This document shows, piece after piece, positions 23,407 to 31,506 of a stretch of DNA of 35,708 bases (position 1 is its first letter; each line of letters opens with the position of its first letter). The position numbers and the translations under genes are program-made. Where the stretch lies: positions 1 to 35,708 of the forward strand of contig WQVZ01000012.1 in assembly GCA_009785595.1 (NCBI GenBank), given 5' to 3'. The DNA comes from Defluviitaleaceae bacterium. Lineage in GTDB: Bacteria > Bacillota > Clostridia > Lachnospirales > WRAX01. Under the pieces are notes generated by a model, which had not been told where the DNA came from, searched no databases, and saw only the letters and a list, made by a program, of their open reading frames with translations.

Positions 23407-23458
23407 TACCTTTTTTCAAAAAAATTCGCAAACAGGCCGCTGTCCTCGCAAAATAGCC

Positions 23459-23487
23459 TTGACAATTATGTGGGACAGGAGTATAAT
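23459..23487 (+). promoter_or_regulatory. SigA promoter of the mrp operon
   Basis: TTGACA, 17 bp, TATAAT; both boxes are perfect. It diverges from the metN promoter 52 bp away. Confidence 0.92.
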
Positions 23488-23517
23488 TTGTACAATTATG
23501 TTTGTAGGGGTGACGCA

Positions 23518-24030
23518 ATGGGCAAGCACACCTTTTTTGTGTTGTTGGCGCTTACGGTGGTGTGGATAATTTTGATGGAAGAGATATCCTGGCGGGTTTT
23601 GGGCATGGGTATGCTTACTGTCATAGCCTGTATGCATCTGGGCAGCAAATTTTTGCCTTATGACGAGATAAAAAACGTAAACTTTTTTAAGCTGGCCACA
23701 TACCCGCTGTTTTTGGTGGGACAAATTTACGCGGCCGGCTTTCAGGTTATAAAGGTTATTTTGCTGGGGTGTCGGGTGGATGTTGTTAAGATGAAAACCC
23801 GCCTTAACAACGAAACTTTACGTATTATTTTGGCAGACTCCATCACCCTCATACCCGGCAGTGTGTTGTTGGAGCTGGATGGAGAAGATGTTACGGTGCT
23901 GTGGATAACATCCAGCAAAGCACCCGTATTGGATGCCGCCGGCACCGATGAACTGATAAAAGGCAAGCTGGAGCGCAGGCTGGCCGTGGCTCAAAGAGAT
24001 GAGCAACCAAAAACTGACGAGTACGAGTGA
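23518..24030 (+). CDS. mrpE: Mrp cation/proton antiporter subunit MrpE
   Basis: A 170-aa protein with two N-terminal membrane helices (residues 4-40) and a cytosolic part. Family marks: WRVLGMGMLTV, a long basic segment, LRIILADSITLIPGSVLLEL near 100-120 (the classic MrpE TPGT-like segment, here IPGS) and VLWITS. The start is the ATG at 23518 after GGGGTGA; the track start at 23470 overlaps the promoter. It is first of six tightly packed genes. Confidence 0.9.
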   Translation: MGKHTFFVLLALTVVWIILMEEISWRVLGMGMLTVIACMHLGSKFLPYDEIKNVNFFKLATYPLFLVGQIYAAGFQVIKVILLGCRVDVVKMKTRLNNETLRIILADSITLIPGSVLLELDGEDVTVLWITSSKAPVLDAAGTDELIKGKLERRLAVAQRDEQPKTDEYE

Positions 24031-24044
24031 GGTAAGTGTTAAGC

Positions 24045-24311
24045 ATGTATATACTGTGGGCAATGCTGGGCCTTGTGGTCCTTTATATTATCCGTGCGTT
24101 AATAGGGCCGTCTATATGGGACAGGCTTTTGGCCCTTAACCTTGTGGCCACCAAAATAATCATCATTATCATTGCCTATGCCTTTGTTACCGGCATTTCC
24201 TTTTTGCAAGACTTTGCCGTAATATACACCCTGTCGGGCTTTATTGGCACCATTTTTATTGCCTTGTTTTTGTCCGAGCGCAGAGTGGGCAAGCGAAGGG
24301 GGAAAAAATAA
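24045..24311 (+). CDS. mrpF: Mrp antiporter subunit MrpF
   Basis: An 88-aa membrane protein with three helices. The conserved GPSIWDRLLALNLVATK near residue 22 is the MrpF signature (G-P-x-x-x-D-R-x-x-x-x-N). A basic tail (RRVGKRRGKK) ends the protein directly before the mrpG start. The start may be this ATG or the GTG at 24036, which is closer to GAGG. Confidence 0.9.
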   Translation: MYILWAMLGLVVLYIIRALIGPSIWDRLLALNLVATKIIIIIIAYAFVTGISFLQDFAVIYTLSGFIGTIFIALFLSERRVGKRRGKK

Positions 24312-24662
24312 ATGGACTTTGCAGGGGTTTTGGATATTGCCGGGCATATTGTCATTGGCATTGGTATTGCTTTTATGGTCATTGGCGCATACGGGCTTTT
24401 TAAATTCAGAGATTTTTATCCCCGTCTGCTTATTGCTTCCAAAATTGATACGGTTGGGCTGCTTACCGTGCTTTTTGGCATTACTCTGCGCAGCGGCTTC
24501 ACTTTTTTTTCCGCCAAGGTGCTGTTTATTGCCGTTATCATATTAATATTAAACCCAATGGTAGCCCATATTGTGGCCCGGGCAGCTTATCGCGCAGGTT
24601 ATCAGCTGGAGGGCACATTAACTGACGATTCTTCCGAAGAAGAACCGTTTGCGGAGGAGTAA
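24312..24662 (+). CDS. mrpG: Mrp antiporter subunit MrpG
   Basis: A 116-aa membrane protein with three helices. The MrpG marks are GAYGLFKFRDFYPRLLIASKIDTVG (about 25-50), where family members read the same R-x-x-D-x-x-x-R-x-H/I-A pattern, and NPMVAHIVARAAYR near 80. An acidic tail (DDSSEEEPFAEE) follows. Its ATG follows the mrpF stop directly, and its TAA overlaps the next ATG. Confidence 0.9.
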   Translation: MDFAGVLDIAGHIVIGIGIAFMVIGAYGLFKFRDFYPRLLIASKIDTVGLLTVLFGITLRSGFTFFSAKVLFIAVIILILNPMVAHIVARAAYRAGYQLEGTLTDDSSEEEPFAEE

Positions 24663-25672
24663 TGGACATGCTATCGGAAACCCTGCTTGTGACCTTGCTT
24701 GTTATATGGGTATTGTGCTGTGTGCTTATACTCTTCGAGCGGCGCATATACCGCAACATCATATATTTTGGCATTTTTTCACTGATAGCTTCTTTGTGCT
24801 ATCTTCTTTTGGGTGCCCCCGACGTGGCCATGGCCGAGGCGGGCATTTCTGTATTTGCCACCATTTTCTTTATTGTGTGCATAGAAAAATCCTATAGCCG
24901 CCAAGGCGGTGCCGTTAGGGAAAAATCCGAATCTATGCGACGCGGCCGATGGATCATCAAAATTGCCGTGCCCCTGGTGTTTTCCGCGGGGCTTTTTGCG
25001 CTGTTTGTGCGTTTTATGCCAGATATTCCCGTCAACACATACCTAAAAGACCAATTTTTGGCCAGATTTATGACGGATGTGGGGGGATATAACGCCGTTA
25101 CGGCTATTTTGTTAGGTTACAGGGTGTATGATACCCTTTTCGAGGCTTTGATACTGGTGGTTTCTGTGGTGGCGGTGGCCCATATGTCCTGGGCAGAAGA
25201 ATTATCTGTGCCCGACGGCCGCCACAGCGAAATAGAAAACTCCAATATGGCTGTATTTACCATGCGTATCATATGCCCCATCATCCTTATTTTTGGCGCA
25301 TACTTAATACTTAACGGCCACGTAGCAGCAGGTGGCGGCTTTTTGGGCGGGGTTGCCATATCCACCTTCTTTATATGCCGCTACTATATTTATGGTATTT
25401 ACGACATGCCCGTGAAAAAGGTTATGCGCATGGAAGAACTTGTGTTTATATACTTCACCCTTATGGCGGTGCTTTTTGTCACACTTATCGGCGCAAATAT
25501 ATATCTGCCATCAGATTTTGCCGAGGTATATCAACATCTGTATCTTATCATCATGAACACCCTTATCGGCCTAAAGGTAGCCTGCGGATTTTTTATTATT
25601 TTCTATAGATACGTGACAGTTGAGCGTATAGAAGGCGAACTGCCAGCCGAAGAAGGGGGGAGCCAGGCATGA
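24662..25672 (+). CDS. mrpB: fused MrpA C-terminal/MrpB-like subunit (DUF4040 + MnhB)
   Basis: A 336-aa membrane protein of about nine helices in two blocks. Residues 5-80 are a DUF4040/MbhD-like unit (GAPDVAMAEAGISVFATIFF), then an MbhE-like pair of helices with TDVGGYNAVTAILLGYRVYDTLFEA near 140-165. Residues 195-320 are MnhB (RIICPIILIFGAYLILNGHV, AAGGGFLGGVAIS). In the textbook Mrp operon the first block is the C-terminal end of MrpA; here it is fused to MrpB, and the NuoL-like core of MrpA is absent. It overlaps mrpC by 4 bp. Confidence 0.88.
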   Translation: MDMLSETLLVTLLVIWVLCCVLILFERRIYRNIIYFGIFSLIASLCYLLLGAPDVAMAEAGISVFATIFFIVCIEKSYSRQGGAVREKSESMRRGRWIIKIAVPLVFSAGLFALFVRFMPDIPVNTYLKDQFLARFMTDVGGYNAVTAILLGYRVYDTLFEALILVVSVVAVAHMSWAEELSVPDGRHSEIENSNMAVFTMRIICPIILIFGAYLILNGHVAAGGGFLGGVAISTFFICRYYIYGIYDMPVKKVMRMEELVFIYFTLMAVLFVTLIGANIYLPSDFAEVYQHLYLIIMNTLIGLKVACGFFIIFYRYVTVERIEGELPAEEGGSQA

Positions 25673-26049
25673 TAGGAGCTTTGGATATTTTTGCGGTGGC
25701 TTTGTTTTTCATCAGCTTTTTTGGGCTTATAACCAGCCGCAATATCATAAAAACCATTATATTTATACTGACCATGCAGACATCGGTTATAATGTTTTGG
25801 CTCTTTATAGGCAGCCGCACAGGCACAATACCGCCCATTATAGACGTGGGAGACATTGCATATATGTATAATTTGCCGGCATATGCCGACCCACTGCCAC
25901 AGGCGTTGATGCTTACCACAATTATTATAGGTATTTGCGTGGTGGCCATTAATATAATTATGCTTAACACATTGTTTAGAAAATACAAGACCACCGAATG
26001 GTCCAACATGGCCAAATTGGCCCGCAAAGACCATATAGAAAAATATTAA
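25669..26049 (+). CDS. mrpC: Mrp antiporter subunit MrpC (NuoK-like)
   Basis: A 126-aa membrane protein with three helices, homologous to NuoK of complex I. DPLPQALMLTTIIIGICVVAI near residue 75-95 is the family signature. It overlaps the preceding gene by 4 bp and is 18 bp before mrpD, whose AGGAGG site lies in the gap. Confidence 0.92.
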   Translation: MIGALDIFAVALFFISFFGLITSRNIIKTIIFILTMQTSVIMFWLFIGSRTGTIPPIIDVGDIAYMYNLPAYADPLPQALMLTTIIIGICVVAINIIMLNTLFRKYKTTEWSNMAKLARKDHIEKY

Positions 26050-26067
26050 GGAGGCAGGTGCAAAGCC

Positions 26068-27657
26068 ATGCTTACATTTTTTGTGATAGTACCTGTTTTG
26101 ATAGCTGTCTTCCTGTTTGTGTTCTCCACCAACAAGGCGGCCAGGGTGTTGGCTATAATTATCCAGTCCCTATTTGTGCTGGCCACTTTTTGGCTGTTTT
26201 TGCAAAGCCGCCACACAGAGTTTATCACTTATGTGGGCAGTTATGATGACGTGCTGGGCATAATTTTGCGGACAAGCAATACATCCGCCGTGTTTATACT
26301 TCTAACCAGCGTCATTTTTCTTGCCGTGTCCATATACAGTTATAACGAAGAAGGCGTGCGCACCTTTTGGTTTTTGCTATTTATTTTGGAAGCCGTGCTG
26401 GTTGGCCTGTTCTTAACCCGAGATTTGTTTAACATCTTTGTTTTGGTAGAGGTCGGTACGGTGGTTGTCACCATACTCATCATGTATTATCGCGGCCGAC
26501 GGCAGATGTTTACCGGCATGGTATATCTTATGCTAAACATTGTGGCCATGCAGTTTTATCTTTTTGGTATTGGTTATATTTATATGCTTACCGGTGCTTT
26601 TGACGTGGCTCATGTGGCCGATGCCCTTGCATATATAGACCGTGAGGCCTTGGTGCTGCCCTATGCCCTTATTATGACAGGCATGGCCTTTAAGTGTGCC
26701 ATCATACCTTTGCACAGCTTTGTGCCAAAGGTGCGGCTGTATCCCGCCGCACCATCAGCGGTTGTGGCCATACTTTCCGGCGTGCAAATTAAAACCAATG
26801 TGTATCTTTTTCTGCAATTCCATCAGGTTTTCGATACTTTTTCCGCACAGGGCTTCTTCCTTGCTGTGGGCATCATCACCAGTGCCATCGGCGTGTTTAT
26901 GGCCATGTGCCAGACGGATATAAAAATGATTTTGGCATACCACACCGTGTCACAGGTGGGGCTTATTATCATCGGCCTTTTTGCCGGGACAGAATATTCT
27001 TTCCTGGGCGGCCTGTTCCATGTTATTAGCCACGGGGTGTTTAAAACCGCACTGTTCCTTACCGCCGGCATAATTTTCCATGCCTACGGCACCCGGGATG
27101 TGTACAAGATACGGGGGGTGATGCGGCGTATGCCTATTGTAGGGGCGGTGACAGTGGCCGCGGTGCTGGGCATTACCGGCGCGCCTTTCTTTATCGGCAG
27201 CATATCAAAATACTTCATATCCGCCGATGTACATTGGCTGGTAGAATGGTCGGTCATTATCATCAGCCTTGGCACCATCATATCTTTTACCAAATACGCC
27301 GGTATGCTTTTTGGCAAGCCGGACCAAGACTTGATAGGCGACAAGCCCAAGCCGGATACATGGCGGCTGGTGCCGGCCATGGCCCTGGGGGCCATGTGTC
27401 TGTTGGGCGGCGTTTTTGGCCAGCCCCTGGTTAATTTCCTCTTTGTAAACACTGCCACCATCGACATTATGGGATATGCCCAAAAGGCCTTGATATTCTT
27501 TGTCAGCGTTGCCGTGGGTTATGGCATTTACAAATATATCATCGCGGGCAACAAATTACTTAAACGAATAGGAGATTTGGATTTGGGCTTTAAAAGTGCT
27601 TGCGCGTCCATGGGGGCCTTTTTCGGCCTTATCATCATAATGGTAGGTGTTTTGTAG
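26068..27657 (+). CDS. mrpD: Mrp antiporter subunit MrpD (NuoL/M/N-like proton-conducting core)
   Basis: A 529-aa membrane protein with about 14 helices. Motifs: VLVEVGTVVVTILIMYY near 130 with the key Glu, AFKCAIIPLHSFVPKVRLYP near 210-230, with the core Lys, and AYHTVSQVGLIIIGLFAG near 290; HVISHGVFKTALFLTAG supplies the second Lys. It carries the ion path of the antiporter. As no MrpA is present, this is the only large core subunit in the operon. The ATG follows AGGAGG at normal spacing. Confidence 0.92.
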   Translation: MLTFFVIVPVLIAVFLFVFSTNKAARVLAIIIQSLFVLATFWLFLQSRHTEFITYVGSYDDVLGIILRTSNTSAVFILLTSVIFLAVSIYSYNEEGVRTFWFLLFILEAVLVGLFLTRDLFNIFVLVEVGTVVVTILIMYYRGRRQMFTGMVYLMLNIVAMQFYLFGIGYIYMLTGAFDVAHVADALAYIDREALVLPYALIMTGMAFKCAIIPLHSFVPKVRLYPAAPSAVVAILSGVQIKTNVYLFLQFHQVFDTFSAQGFFLAVGIITSAIGVFMAMCQTDIKMILAYHTVSQVGLIIIGLFAGTEYSFLGGLFHVISHGVFKTALFLTAGIIFHAYGTRDVYKIRGVMRRMPIVGAVTVAAVLGITGAPFFIGSISKYFISADVHWLVEWSVIIISLGTIISFTKYAGMLFGKPDQDLIGDKPKPDTWRLVPAMALGAMCLLGGVFGQPLVNFLFVNTATIDIMGYAQKALIFFVSVAVGYGIYKYIIAGNKLLKRIGDLDLGFKSACASMGAFFGLIIIMVGVL

Positions 27658-27698
27658 CCTTGACAGCTACACAATACGAAAAATTATTTTTTGGCCAT

Positions 27699-27799
27699 AA
27701 ACCGGGTGATCACAGGTCGCCTCTACGAAACAATGTGCCGTAATTTCAGGTTTTGGCACACTGTAAATTACGTAGGGGCGACCTGTGGTTGCCCGGTTT
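27699..27799. repeat. 101-bp palindromic element ending in GTAGGGGCGACC repeat (copy 3)
   Basis: The outer 29 bases (27699-27727 and 27771-27799) are imperfect inverted repeats: AAACCGGG/CCCGGTTT and ACAGGTCGCC/GGGCGACCTGT. The middle has GTAATTT/AAATTAC and GTGCC/GGCAC arms. The right end is the same unit as the repeat after iscU (31946). It could terminate mrp transcription, though no long U run is present. Confidence 0.7.
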
Positions 27800-27807
27800 T
27801 CTATTAA

Positions 27808-27837
27808 TTGCGAAAAGATAGTACACTGTGATATAAT
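27808..27837 (+). promoter_or_regulatory. promoter of the MATE gene
   Basis: TTGCGA, 18 bp, TATAAT. The last T of the -10 box is the first base of the next palindromic element, so the message begins inside its left arm. Confidence 0.65.
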
Positions 27838-27994
27838 AGACCTGTTCGTAAACCTGCTCATACAATTTCTTTGTCGCTCACGGCTCTCAATGCTTTTTTT
27901 GAGAAAATCACTCAAAAAAGCATCTGCCGCCTTGCCGCTTGAAGAAATTGGTTCGCAGATTATTGGATTATAATGAAGTTTACGAACAGGTCTA
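27837..27994. repeat. 158-bp rod-like palindromic element (5' leader of the MATE gene)
   Basis: The ends are perfect 17-bp inverted repeats (TAGACCTGTTCGTAAAC). Inside, CTGC/GCAG, CAATTTCTT/AAGAAATTG and a hairpin ATGCTTTTTTTGAG/CTCAAAAAAGCAT with a 7-base loop nest in order. Transcribed from the promoter at 27808, it would fold into one long rod with internal loops just before the AGGAGG of the MATE gene. Either a miniature mobile element or a structured leader RNA. Confidence 0.7.
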
Positions 27995-28024
27995 ATGGGC
28001 TATTGATGACTAGGAGGCGGCGAT

Positions 28025-29482
28025 TTGCAAACAGACCAAGACAAGGACCAGATAGCAAAAGAGTGTGCGGACAGCACCGCAGACCTAACACCCCAGGAAC
28101 GGATATTGGCCACCAGGGGCATACCAAAGCTGGTGCTGTATTATTCCATCCCAACCATAATAGGTATGCTGGTTAACGCCCTATACGTGGTGGTGGACCG
28201 CTTTTTTGTGGGGCAAATTCCTGATGTGGGGGCAGATGCCCTTACGGGAGTTGGTTTGGCGGCACCTGTGATGAATATTATAGGCTCTTTTGCTATGTTG
28301 GTGGGCATCGGCACCGCCGCCACTATATCCATAAGGCTGGGCAACCGGGACAAAGAAGGAGCGGAGCAAGTGCTGGGCAATGCTCTGGCGCTTAATATTA
28401 TCTTCCCCATTGCGCTGTCCATTGTGGGCCTTATTTTTCTGGAACCTATTTTGGTGGCTGTGGGCGCAACCGAAGCCACAATGCCCTTTGCCCTTACATA
28501 TACCAGGATAGTTATGGCCGGGTGTATAGTTATGTTTTTATCCTTTGCCATGAACCACCCCATCCGTGCCATGGGCAACCCAAAGCGTTTTGCATCGGCC
28601 CAGCTGCTGGGTGCCATCATCAATATTATTTTAAGCCCTATTTTTATATTGTGGATGGGCCTGGGCATAGCCGGGGCGGCTATTTCTACCCTTATAGCCC
28701 AAAGCATATCAGCCGCATGGGTGCTTTCTTATTATCTTACCAATATTTCCGGCAAGTCGGTTGTAACCTTGCGGTTTAAAAACCTGCGGCTACGGCCAAA
28801 AATTGTGCTGTCTATCTTCGCCATAGGCATTTCGCCCTTTTTTATGCAGGTTTTGGGCAGCGTCATAAATATCATCGCCAACCGCAGTCTGCTATACTAC
28901 GGCGCCATAGAGTTTGGCAACGGTGACCATGCCGTGGGGGCTTTTACAGTAATCATCAGCATATCCATGCTTTTTGTTATGCCCGTGTTTGGTATAAACC
29001 AAGGCAGCCAGCCCATCATAGGCTTTAATTACGGCGCGGGCAATATTCCACGGGTAAAACAGGCTTATAAATATTCGCTGCTGTATTCCATGGTTTTTTG
29101 CGTGGTGGGCTTTGTGGTAGTGCAGCTTTTTGCGCCACAGCTTATGGGTATGTTTAGCAATGAGCCCATGATTAATGAAATAGGGGCCGTGGGTATGCGC
29201 ATTGTGTTGTTTACCATGCCGTTGATGGGCTTCCAAATGAATGCCGCCAGTTTCTTCCAGTCCATTGGGCGGGCCAAAATATCCCTGTTTTTGGCCTTGT
29301 TGCGCCAGGGTCTTATCCTCATCCCAGCATACTTCATTCTACCCAGTCTTTTCGGCTTCTTTGGCATATGGTACGCCATGCCTGTGGCGGACACAATTGC
29401 CTTGGTAATAACAGGCAGCATGATTGTACGTGAATTTAGGCTGCTGGACAAAAAAATCCTTGACATGGGTGCACAAAGCTGA
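28025..29482 (+). CDS. MATE family multidrug/cation efflux transporter
   Basis: A 485-aa membrane protein with 12 predicted helices in two halves. It exports organic cations or drugs using Na+ or H+ gradients. Family marks: KLVLYYSIPTIIGMLVNALY near 35-55, DRFFVGQIP, and in the second half PVFGINQGSQPIIGFNYGAG near 320-340, with FQMNAASFFQSIGRAK near 400. It begins with TTG at 28025, seven bases after AGGAGG; the N-terminal 30 residues are polar. A long palindromic leader precedes it. The mrp operon just upstream would help to set the ion gradient, but a functional link is not shown. Confidence 0.92.
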   Translation: MQTDQDKDQIAKECADSTADLTPQERILATRGIPKLVLYYSIPTIIGMLVNALYVVVDRFFVGQIPDVGADALTGVGLAAPVMNIIGSFAMLVGIGTAATISIRLGNRDKEGAEQVLGNALALNIIFPIALSIVGLIFLEPILVAVGATEATMPFALTYTRIVMAGCIVMFLSFAMNHPIRAMGNPKRFASAQLLGAIINIILSPIFILWMGLGIAGAAISTLIAQSISAAWVLSYYLTNISGKSVVTLRFKNLRLRPKIVLSIFAIGISPFFMQVLGSVINIIANRSLLYYGAIEFGNGDHAVGAFTVIISISMLFVMPVFGINQGSQPIIGFNYGAGNIPRVKQAYKYSLLYSMVFCVVGFVVVQLFAPQLMGMFSNEPMINEIGAVGMRIVLFTMPLMGFQMNAASFFQSIGRAKISLFLALLRQGLILIPAYFILPSLFGFFGIWYAMPVADTIALVITGSMIVREFRLLDKKILDMGAQS

Positions 29483-29488
29483 TATTAT
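29460..29488 (+). promoter_or_regulatory. SigA promoter of the isc operon
   Basis: TTGACA, 17 bp, TATTAT. The -35 box lies in the last codons of the MATE gene. Confidence 0.85.
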
Positions 29489-29492
29489 AGAA

Positions 29493-29568
29493 ATATGAAT
29501 TCCGATAAAACAGAGTGGAATTGATATTACTTCTTGACCAAGGTTGATGTACCTAAGAAAGAAGTAAT
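29493..29568 (+). promoter_or_regulatory. paired hairpins in the isc operon leader
   Basis: AATTCC/GGAATT (29498-29522, extended by ATAT/ATAT) and ATTACTTCTT/AAGAAGTAAT (29526-29568). They sit between the promoter and the IscR gene, where an Fe-S sensing regulator would be expected to act on DNA or RNA. No known IscR box is recognised. Confidence 0.5.
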
Positions 29569-29597
29569 ACGAGTATAACCAGACGAGGATGAGTGAT

Positions 29598-30056
29598 GTG
29601 AAAATTTCCACCAAGGGCCGATATGGCCTAAAGGCAGTTGTAGACATTGCATATAGCCTTGAAAAAAACTCTGACAAATGTGTCAGTATAAAAAGCATAT
29701 CCGAAAGGCAGGGCATATCCGAAAACTATTTGGAGCAGATTATTGCCCCGCTTAAAAAAGCCAGAATACTACATTCTGTGCGCGGGGCCAGCGGAGGATA
29801 TTATCTGGCCAAACCCGCCCATGAACTTACCGCGGGCGAAGTTTTGCGCGTTTTAGAAGGGCCTTTGGCTCCTGTAGAATGTGTGGTGGACGGCACCGCC
29901 GTGTGCGGCGATGTGGACTGCGACCTGTGCGTAATGAAACCCGCCTGGCGCGGCCTTTTTGACAGAATTAATGAGTTGATGGACTCTATCACTATTGCAG
30001 AACTGGCCAAAGACTTCGAGCAGCTGTCCGAACAAAAGCAGAAAAAGAGGGATTAA
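29598..30056 (+). CDS. iscR: Rrf2-family Fe-S cluster regulator IscR
   Basis: A 152-aa winged-helix repressor. The N-terminal MKISTKGRYGLKAVVDIAY, the recognition unit SISERQGISENYLEQIIAPL, and the wing VRGASGGYYLAKP are those of IscR/RsrR-like Rrf2 proteins. A cysteine cluster at about residues 94-111 (CVVDGTAVCGDVDCDLC) supplies three or more ligands for a [2Fe-2S] cluster. It likely represses the iscS-iscU operon when Fe-S supply is sufficient. The GTG at 29598 fits the family start; the ATG at 29589 lies too close to GAGG. It is the first gene of the operon. Confidence 0.9.
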   Translation: MKISTKGRYGLKAVVDIAYSLEKNSDKCVSIKSISERQGISENYLEQIIAPLKKARILHSVRGASGGYYLAKPAHELTAGEVLRVLEGPLAPVECVVDGTAVCGDVDCDLCVMKPAWRGLFDRINELMDSITIAELAKDFEQLSEQKQKKRD

Positions 30057-30059
30057 CAT

Positions 30060-31277
30060 ATGCAAATGAACCAAAGAGATGTGATATATCTGGACAATGC
30101 GGCCACCACACAAGTACGGCCGGAGGTTGTTGATGCTATGATAGAGTATTTGTCGAAGGATTATGCAAATCCTTCCGGCATTTATGCCGCTTCTGCCTCT
30201 GCCAAGGCCGCCGTAGACGCGGCCAGAGAGAAAATAGCGGTGGCCATTGGGGCAACATATGGCAATGAAATATATTTCACCGGCAGCGGCACAGAATCTA
30301 TAAATTGGGCCATAAAATCCACCGCCCAGGCAGCTAAAGGCCGGGGCCGCCATATAATCACCACGGCGGTAGAACATCACGCCGTTTTGCACACTTGCCA
30401 GTTTTTAGAGAAAAACGGCTTTGACGTGACATATCTGCCTGTGGATGAATACGGCATGATAAGTGTGGACAAGCTTGAAGCCGCCATACGCCCGGATACC
30501 ATACTTGTTACTGTCATGATGGCTAACAACGAAGTGGGCACCATTATGCCAATTGCCAAGATTGGTGCGGTTTTGGCGGAAATTAACACAAAACGTGACA
30601 AAGACGCAAAAATTTTGTTCCATACCGACGCAATACAGGCTGTGGGCCATATTCCTGTTGATGTAAATGCCCTGGGTGTGGACTTGTTGTCTGTATCCGC
30701 CCACAAGCTGTACGGCCCGAAAGGTGTGGGTGCGCTGTATGTGCGCCGCGGCATAAAGTTGCCGGCATTTATCCATGGTGGTGGCCAAGAGCGCGGCCGC
30801 AGGGCCGGTACAGAAAACGTGGCCGGCATAGTGGGCTTTGGGGCGGCAACCCAGCTGGCTTGCGCCGAAATGGCGGAGGAAGCCCTTCGCCACACCCAAA
30901 TGCGGGATGATTTGATAGGCAAAATACTGGCGTCAGTACCCCACTCACACCTTAACGGCCACCCAATCAGCCGCCTACCTGGCAATATTAATATTACCTT
31001 TGAGTTTATAGAAGGCGAGGGCATGCTACTGTTGCTGGATGCCCGTGGTATTGCCGCATCTTCCGGCTCTGCTTGCACCTCCGGTTCTCTTGATCCATCC
31101 CACGTGCTTCTGGCCATGGGGCTTAGTCACGAGCTGGCCCATGGTTCTCTGCGCCTGTCTTTTGGCAGATATACCACCACAGAGGATCTGGACAAGCTTA
31201 TGGAGGCTTTGCCGCCGATAGTGGAGCGGCTGCGCAATATGTCCCCCCTATGGGAAGATTTCTTAAAGCCTATCTAA
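30060..31277 (+). CDS. iscS: cysteine desulfurase IscS/NifS
   Basis: A 405-aa PLP enzyme that takes sulfur from cysteine for Fe-S assembly and tRNA thiolation. Motifs: YLDNAATTQVRP at the N terminus, EHHAVLHTC near 110, MMANNEVGTIMPI near 155, SAHKLYGPKGVGAL with the PLP Lys near 220, and the catalytic Cys loop SSGSACTSGSLDPSHVL near 340. It lies 3 bp after IscR and before IscU. The last three codons (KPI and stop) are inside the left arm of a 206-bp palindromic element, so the C terminus has been replaced or trimmed by it. Confidence 0.95.
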   Translation: MQMNQRDVIYLDNAATTQVRPEVVDAMIEYLSKDYANPSGIYAASASAKAAVDAAREKIAVAIGATYGNEIYFTGSGTESINWAIKSTAQAAKGRGRHIITTAVEHHAVLHTCQFLEKNGFDVTYLPVDEYGMISVDKLEAAIRPDTILVTVMMANNEVGTIMPIAKIGAVLAEINTKRDKDAKILFHTDAIQAVGHIPVDVNALGVDLLSVSAHKLYGPKGVGALYVRRGIKLPAFIHGGGQERGRRAGTENVAGIVGFGAATQLACAEMAEEALRHTQMRDDLIGKILASVPHSHLNGHPISRLPGNINITFEFIEGEGMLLLLDARGIAASSGSACTSGSLDPSHVLLAMGLSHELAHGSLRLSFGRYTTTEDLDKLMEALPPIVERLRNMSPLWEDFLKPI

Positions 31278-31472
31278 AATCTATCTTCACACATTTTTTT
31301 CACTTAGCGCTATCGCCGTTTTTGCGAAAAGCATACAAAAACGGCTGTCGCCTCAACATTTTGCTTCGCAAAATCCAGTGCTTTTGCGAAGCAAAAGTGG
31401 GCTACGCCCAGTTTGCCCAGAGGGCAAACCACAAGGCTTAAAAATTGGTTCGGATTAGATTTTAGATAGGCT
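31267..31472. repeat. 206-bp multi-hairpin palindromic element between iscS and iscU
   Basis: Perfect 17-bp inverted repeats close it (AGCCTATCTAAAATCTA). Inside are five hairpins in a row: GCCGTTTTTG/CAAAAACGGC, ATTTTGC-TTC-GCAAAAT, CTTTTGC-GAA-GCAAAAG, GGGC-TAC-GCCC, and GTTTGCCC-AGA-GGGCAAAC. Four have three-base loops, including GCGAAGC, a known exceptionally stable DNA mini-hairpin. It carries no gene. It probably separates iscS and iscU expression in the operon mRNA. Confidence 0.75.
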
Positions 31473-31506
31473 CTTGGCCAATAACTCTCGTTAAGGAGAT
31501 GAAAAT

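Noticed and set aside
28141-28707. 188-aa minus-strand ORF
   Set aside because: Antisense shadow of the MATE gene with no ribosome site.
30377-31117. 246-aa minus-strand ORF
   Set aside because: It is entirely antisense to iscS, has no recognisable motif and is explained by codon bias of the real gene.
27837-31472. Composite transposon bounded by the two long palindromes
   Set aside because: Their end sequences differ and the genes between (MATE, iscR, iscS) are core functions with no transposase.
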